64,000 nucleotides of DNA, taken from contig NZ_AUEH01000005.1 of the NCBI RefSeq assembly GCF_000425885.1, positions 1 to 64,000 on the forward strand, given 5' to 3'. This DNA is from Schleiferilactobacillus harbinensis DSM 16991 (GTDB taxonomy: Bacteria > Bacillota > Bacilli > Lactobacillales > Lactobacillaceae). The notes beneath the pieces are model-generated. The model saw only the letters and a program-made list of their open reading frames with translations. It made no database searches and had not been told where the DNA came from. Positions 60,460 to 64,000 of the stretch are shown piece by piece (the first letter of the stretch is position 1; every line of letters starts with the position of its first letter). The translations under genes and the position numbers were made by a program.

Positions 60460-60975
60460 ATGCATGCACTTTCAATCAAACAGCCCTATGCTTGGCAGAT
60501 TCTAACCGGCGATAAACCATACGAATATCGAACGTGGTTGCCGGGCACAGTGCAGCAGTTTCTATTGGTCAGTTCCAGTCAGCCATCAGCGATGGACTTC
60601 GGCTGGGGCTTGGCCAATGGCTATGCGCTAGCGGTGGTGGATATCACCGGCACACCGCAATTGGAAGACGATGGCAGCTATGCTTGGCCGGTCAAAGTGC
60701 ATGCGGCGGTGACTCCTTTTCCGGTGAAAGGCAAACTGCATTTTTACGAGGTCGCAGACGCTCAAATCCACCAGCACCCGGAATGGGCAGCAGATCTCTG
60801 GCAGTATCAGCGCGGCGCATCAGTCAGCGAGAACTCGGCGTTCTATCGCGACTACTTGGCCCCGCTGGCGGCTATTGGGTTCAGCCAGATGCCGCTGAAG
60901 TACCAGAAAATCTACAATACGACCCGGAGTTGGGAAAAAGTCGGGGCGGTGTGGGCGCAAGCCAAACGGCAATAG
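60460..60975 (+). CDS. ASCH domain protein
   Basis: 171 residues. The N-terminus MHALSIKQPYAWQILTGDKPYEYR is the ASCH pattern (SIKQPYA-x-I-x-G-K-x-E-R), and GYALAVVDITGTP and VAAVTPFPVKGKLHFYEV follow. ASCH folds are related to PUA RNA-binding domains, and some act on modified nucleosides or bind RNA. No catalytic assignment is possible here. The ATG at 60460 is preceded by GGGTGAT. The next gene follows 75 bases downstream. Confidence 0.82.
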   Translation: MHALSIKQPYAWQILTGDKPYEYRTWLPGTVQQFLLVSSSQPSAMDFGWGLANGYALAVVDITGTPQLEDDGSYAWPVKVHAAVTPFPVKGKLHFYEVADAQIHQHPEWAADLWQYQRGASVSENSAFYRDYLAPLAAIGFSQMPLKYQKIYNTTRSWEKVGAVWAQAKRQ

Positions 60976-61050
60976 CTGTACCGCCAGAGAAGGGAGCCAG
61001 GCCGATGAAACGACTGCACGATTTCTAAGTACCAAGAAAGGGTGCTTAGA

Positions 61051-61494
61051 ATGAGTCGAAGTTACAAACATTTTCCCTGTGTGAAAGATTTTAACCGTGG
61101 AATGAAGGCCGCCACGAATCGGCGGCTGCGGCGCGAGCTGAAGTGCGGCGTGTTCGATGAGGTCATGGCCGGCAAGAGCAATGCCTATCGGCGGCTGTTT
61201 GAGAGTTGGGATATTTCCGACTATGCGTTTCGGAGCAGTGCGCAAGAGGCACTGCAACAGACCCGTGATGTGTATCGGTGGACTACTGTTTACAGTACTA
61301 CCGTAGTGGATATTAAGGATCGAACAACTTGGATTGAAAGTGAGAAACAGCTTTGGATGCCAGTGATCGTACCTGTGAGTTTTCGGGAAACGGACCAGGT
61401 GCCGGCCAATTGGCATCCCCGACACCCCAGTGCACGGGCTTGGCGGTTGAATCAGAATGTTTGGCAATATGTGCGGGACTATTTACGCAAATAG
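61051..61494 (+). CDS. Hypothetical protein of the MSRSYK type
   Basis: 147 residues, basic at the N-terminus (MSRSYKHFPCVKDFNRGMKAATNRRLRRE), with Trp-rich middle and C-terminal parts (WTTVYSTTVVD, YVRDYLRK). Small proteins beginning MSRSYKxxPxxK and followed by a basic NRRLRR stretch are known in lactobacilli and clostridia without a function. The basic part suggests nucleic-acid binding. AAGGG lies 8 bases before the ATG at 61051. A terminator follows at 61509. Confidence 0.68.
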   Translation: MSRSYKHFPCVKDFNRGMKAATNRRLRRELKCGVFDEVMAGKSNAYRRLFESWDISDYAFRSSAQEALQQTRDVYRWTTVYSTTVVDIKDRTTWIESEKQLWMPVIVPVSFRETDQVPANWHPRHPSARAWRLNQNVWQYVRDYLRK

Positions 61495-61508
61495 TATAGT
61501 GTAGAACC

Positions 61509-61551
61509 AGCAAAGCGGCCCAAATCATTCACGATTTGGGCCGCTTTGCTG
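61509..61551. terminator. Hairpin terminator
   Basis: AGCAAAGCGGCCCAAATC pairs perfectly with GATTTGGGCCGCTTTGCT around ATTCAC. The T-rich tail is weak. Confidence 0.7.
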
Positions 61552-61670
61552 TTCATCTGGGTTTTATCTTTTTACACCGACGGCCTTCTTGAACAGAAAA
61601 TTACAGCAATCTGGAGTCGTTTAGCCAATATCAAATTGCTCGGATAAGACATGATACTTGCTAATAGTGA

Positions 61671-61699
61671 TTGCAACCGGATTCACGATGTGCTAGTCT
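61671..61699 (+). promoter_or_regulatory. Promoter of the GH120 gene
   Basis: TTGCAA (61671-61676) and TAGTCT (61694-61699) are 17 bases apart, 60 bases upstream of the start codon. Confidence 0.5.
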
Positions 61700-61758
61700 A
61701 TTGCTGGAGTTAGTACGAATAAACAACCAACCCATCATTCAACCTTGGAGGTCATTCT

Positions 61759-63693
61759 ATGACGGTTACTTATCACGTTGCCAAAACTGGCGCAGGTACC
61801 AATCCCGGCAGTGCCGCCGCCCCATTTCTCACCATTCAGCAAGCAGCAGACATCGCGGTGGCTGGCGATACCGTGCTGGTCCATGCCGGTACTTACCGCG
61901 AGTGGGTCAAGCCGCGGCACAGCGGTCTGAATCAAAACGAGCGCATCACATACGCCGCCGCCCCAGACGAACACGTCACGATCAAAGGCTCAGAAGTGGT
62001 TAGAGGCTGGCAAAAACAAGCCGGCGCAGTCTGGGCCGTGACGGTACCTAATACGTTTTTTGGGGACTATAATCCCTTTGCTCACGCCGTTGACGGCGAT
62101 TGGCTGGTGTACCCAGAGGACTGGTCGGCCCACGAGGGAGACGTCTACCTGAACGGCCATTCGCTATTTGAGGCGCATTCTTTAGACGAAGTGGCGCATC
62201 CGCAACGCCGAGAAAAGAACCCGTTCCATCTTTATTGGGGTTTGGACGAGAAAATTCTAGATGCGGATGGCACCGTGTTTGTTTGGTATGCTCAAGTTGA
62301 TAATGAGACGACGACGATTTACGCCAACTTTGGCCCGGCTGATCCCAATCAAGAAATTGTGGAGATCAATGTCCGCCGGTCCTGCTTCACGCCGGAGGCG
62401 ATTGGCCGCAATTACATCACGGTCCGCGGTTTTGAGATTTGTCAGGCAGCAACGCCCTGGGCACCGCCGACAGCTGACCAATTGGGGATCATCGGGCCCC
62501 ACTGGAACAAGGGCTGGATCATTGAAGATAATGACATCCATGATAGCAAGTGTTCCGGTATCAGTCTGGGCAAAGAAGCCAGTACCGGCGACAACGACTT
62601 CACCAAAACCCGGCGCAAACCGGGCTATCAGTACCAGATGGAAGCCGTCTTCAAAGGCTTAGCGGCCGGGTGGGATAAGGCCCGCGTGGGGTCCCACATC
62701 GTGCGCCATAACCACATCCATGATTGCGGCCAGACTGGCATTGTCGGCCACATGGGCTGTGCCTTCTCGGATATTTACGGCAACGACATTGCCCGCATCG
62801 CGATGAAGCGGGAATTCTGGGGCCATGAGATCGGCGGCATCAAGTTCCATGCTGCCTTGGATGTTCAGATCCACGACAATCATATCCATGAGTGTACGCT
62901 GGGCACTTGGCTAGACTGGCAGACCCAGGGCACGCGGGTGGCGCGCAACGTATACGACCACAACGACCGGGACCTCATGGTGGAAGTCAGCCATGGGCCT
63001 TACCTGGTCGACAACAATATCTTTGCGTCGGGGTACAACTTCGACAACATGTCCGAGGGTGGGGCCTACGTCAACAATCTCTGCTGCGGCGCAATTGGTC
63101 TCAACAAAGTGCTGGACCGGGCGACCCCGTATCATTTTGCCCACACCACTGAAGTGTTAGGCACCCAGCCGATTTATGGCGGGGACGACCGCTGGTATCA
63201 GAATGTTTTCGCGGGCAGAAATGACGACCGGTTATACGGCACCGCTGGCTATAACGGCCACCCCACGTCTCTGGCAGCATTTATTCAGGCGTACGAGGCG
63301 AAAGGCGGCGACGTTGAGACCTATGCGCAACTGGCGCAGCCAGTCTACATTGATGCCAATGTGTATCTGCATGGGGCTAAGGGCTACGATGAAGAGCAGC
63401 ACAGCGTGAGCGATGCGGTTGATCCCCAGATCAAAATCAGCGAGGAAGCAGACGGCTTGTATCTGACCATCACGCTGCCGGCCAATTTCACCCAGGTGCC
63501 CACCCAGCAACTGGATACTGCCGCACTGGGCGTGCCCCGAGTTGTGGAGGAACCGTTTGAGCATCCAGACGGCACACCGCTGACAATTGACCGTGATCTG
63601 ACCGGTGCGGCGCTGTCCGGCAAGCCGATTCCGGGTCCTATCCAGGCTTTGCAAGCGGGTCCTAACCATATCAAGGTCATGGCCAGAAACTAG
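61759..63693 (+). CDS. Beta-xylosidase, GH120
   Basis: 644 residues without signal peptide, with a right-handed parallel beta-helix. The whole sequence resembles the Thermoanaerobacterium GH120 enzyme XylC as I recall it: YHVAKTGAGTNPGSA, AGDTVLVHAGTYREWVKP, IDYITVRGFE-like stretches, PWAPPTADQLGIIGP and HGPYLVDNNIF. The catalytic pair keeps the spacing of that enzyme: Asp386 in TWLDWQTQGTR and Glu409 in MVEVSHGP, 23 residues apart. It should release xylose from xylo-oligosaccharides inside the cell. GGAGG precedes the ATG. It lies between an unrelated small gene and araA, fitting arabinoxylan use. Confidence 0.9.
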   Translation: MTVTYHVAKTGAGTNPGSAAAPFLTIQQAADIAVAGDTVLVHAGTYREWVKPRHSGLNQNERITYAAAPDEHVTIKGSEVVRGWQKQAGAVWAVTVPNTFFGDYNPFAHAVDGDWLVYPEDWSAHEGDVYLNGHSLFEAHSLDEVAHPQRREKNPFHLYWGLDEKILDADGTVFVWYAQVDNETTTIYANFGPADPNQEIVEINVRRSCFTPEAIGRNYITVRGFEICQAATPWAPPTADQLGIIGPHWNKGWIIEDNDIHDSKCSGISLGKEASTGDNDFTKTRRKPGYQYQMEAVFKGLAAGWDKARVGSHIVRHNHIHDCGQTGIVGHMGCAFSDIYGNDIARIAMKREFWGHEIGGIKFHAALDVQIHDNHIHECTLGTWLDWQTQGTRVARNVYDHNDRDLMVEVSHGPYLVDNNIFASGYNFDNMSEGGAYVNNLCCGAIGLNKVLDRATPYHFAHTTEVLGTQPIYGGDDRWYQNVFAGRNDDRLYGTAGYNGHPTSLAAFIQAYEAKGGDVETYAQLAQPVYIDANVYLHGAKGYDEEQHSVSDAVDPQIKISEEADGLYLTITLPANFTQVPTQQLDTAALGVPRVVEEPFEHPDGTPLTIDRDLTGAALSGKPIPGPIQALQAGPNHIKVMARN

Positions 63694-63703
63694 GCCATCG
63701 CGG

Positions 63704-63735
63704 GGCATTGGGTCAATCCCGGTGCCTCTTTCTTT
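63704..63735 (+). terminator. Terminator of the GH120 gene
   Basis: GGCATTGGG pairs with CCCGGTGCC (two wobbles) around TCAAT, followed by TCTTTCTTT. Confidence 0.65.
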
Positions 63736-63814
63736 AATCATCTCTTGTACCAAAGTACCACTTGCAGTAAAATATCCTTCATGTCAAATTTGTGCGGTCA
63801 AAAATACTGATGAA

Positions 63815-63858
63815 AATGCATGTAAGCGGTTGACTTGTCCGGTCAAATAATTTAAACT
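63815..63858 (+). promoter_or_regulatory. araA promoter with cre-like and repeat sites
   Basis: TTGACT (63830-63835) and TAAACT (63853-63858) are 17 bases apart. A cre-like TGTAAGCGGTTGAC (63821-63834) overlaps the -35. GGTCAAA occurs twice, at 63797 and 63841, on either side, and may be a direct-repeat operator for a regulator such as AraR. The rest of 63736-63941 shows no gene. Confidence 0.5.
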
Positions 63859-63941
63859 TTGCATTGTAAATACGAATTAACCAACTAAGTTTAGCGGAGC
63901 CGAGTGCCAATGCATCCTCTGCCATGAAGGAGTGTCAATCA

Positions 63942-64000
63942 ATGTTGTTAACAGTACCCAATTACAAATTCTGGTTCATCGTCGGGAGCCAAGCCCTGTA
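63942..64000 (+). CDS. araA: L-arabinose isomerase, first codons (cut by window edge)
   Basis: From the ATG at 63942, preceded by AAGGAG at 63927-63932, the frame reads MLLTVPNYKFWFIVGSQAL before the window ends. The pattern YxFWFxxGSQxL is the start of L-arabinose isomerase, which converts L-arabinose to L-ribulose in the first step of bacterial arabinose use. Only 19 residues are visible, but the motif is characteristic and the neighbours (araR, GH51, GH120) agree. Confidence 0.85.
   Translation, partial: MLLTVPNYKFWFIVGSQAL

Noticed and set aside
61005-61028. Seven-codon ORF (MKRLHDF) before the MSRSYK-type gene
   Set aside because: Considered as a leader peptide, but no attenuator or repeated regulatory codon is seen.
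1-64000. CRISPR array, prophage or integrative element
   Set aside because: No regularly spaced repeats, cas genes, integrase with attachment sites or structural phage genes were seen.

Overview
The window looks like a chromosomal segment of a mid-GC member of the Lactobacillaceae, possibly of the Schleiferilactobacillus/Lacticaseibacillus type (inferred from gene content, not from a marker gene). Supporting features are AGGAGG-type ribosome binding sites, T-box leaders, SLAP-type wall-binding repeats, Ser-rich lipoproteins, a PTS sucrose operon and many carbohydrate genes with AraC, LacI or GntR regulators. No phage module, CRISPR array or origin was seen. The only mobile element seen is an IS30-type transposase cut by the left edge.

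Layout. 1-1140: IS30 end and a serine-recombinase-like protein that lacks the catalytic residues. 1192-5740 (minus): sucrose operon scrA-scrB-scrR with a palindromic operator. 5860-8770 (minus): Ser-rich lipoprotein and two paralogous GH25 lysozymes with wall-binding repeats. 8947-12997 (minus): three-gene methionine/sulfur operon behind a tRNA-Met T-box. 13023-19609 (minus): frameshifted GH31, AraC regulator, CorA transporter and GH127 beta-L-arabinofuranosidase. 19709-21690: an unknown two-repeat protein convergent with an ArsR-type regulator that carries a large extra domain. 22004-28800 (plus): GH51 arabinofuranosidase, complete sugar ABC importer (binding protein, two permeases, DUF624 protein, small membrane protein, ATPase). 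28865-39052: AraC regulator and three large genes (secreted DUF5695-type protein, SLAP surface protein, cytoplasmic DUF5695-like protein). The first is split by a frameshift and the second by an in-frame stop. 39058-43258: small membrane protein, a deletion scar joining an AraC fragment to a GH127 fragment, aldehyde dehydrogenase and a surface protein. 43278-45604: a second T-box, a very long palindrome, an OppA-like lipoprotein and tRNA-Ala(GGC). 45667-50890: DUF1836 protein, araR, GH43 remnant, GH51, Cys-rich small protein and GH27. 50963-59830: MerR/multidrug exporter, membrane-protein paralogues, YhgE/Pip protein, aldo/keto reductase remnant and MFS exporter. 59887-64000: small proteins, ASCH protein, GH120 beta-xylosidase and the start of araA.

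Taken together this is a plant-cell-wall sugar island. Two GH51, one GH127, GH27, GH31, GH120, remnants of GH43 and GH127, AraR and araA all point to arabinan, arabinoxylan or arabinogalactan side chains. The part with least known function is the DUF5695 set at 29.9-39.1 kb. Its arrangement (secreted enzyme-like protein, wall protein, ABC importer, cytoplasmic relative, AraC regulator) looks like a glycan-utilisation locus whose substrate I cannot name.

A second theme is decay. Four genes survive only as end fragments joined across internal deletions (AraC/GH127, GH43, aldo/keto reductase), and three more carry a single frameshift or stop. Coordinates of the chosen starts follow ribosome binding sites where these were visible.
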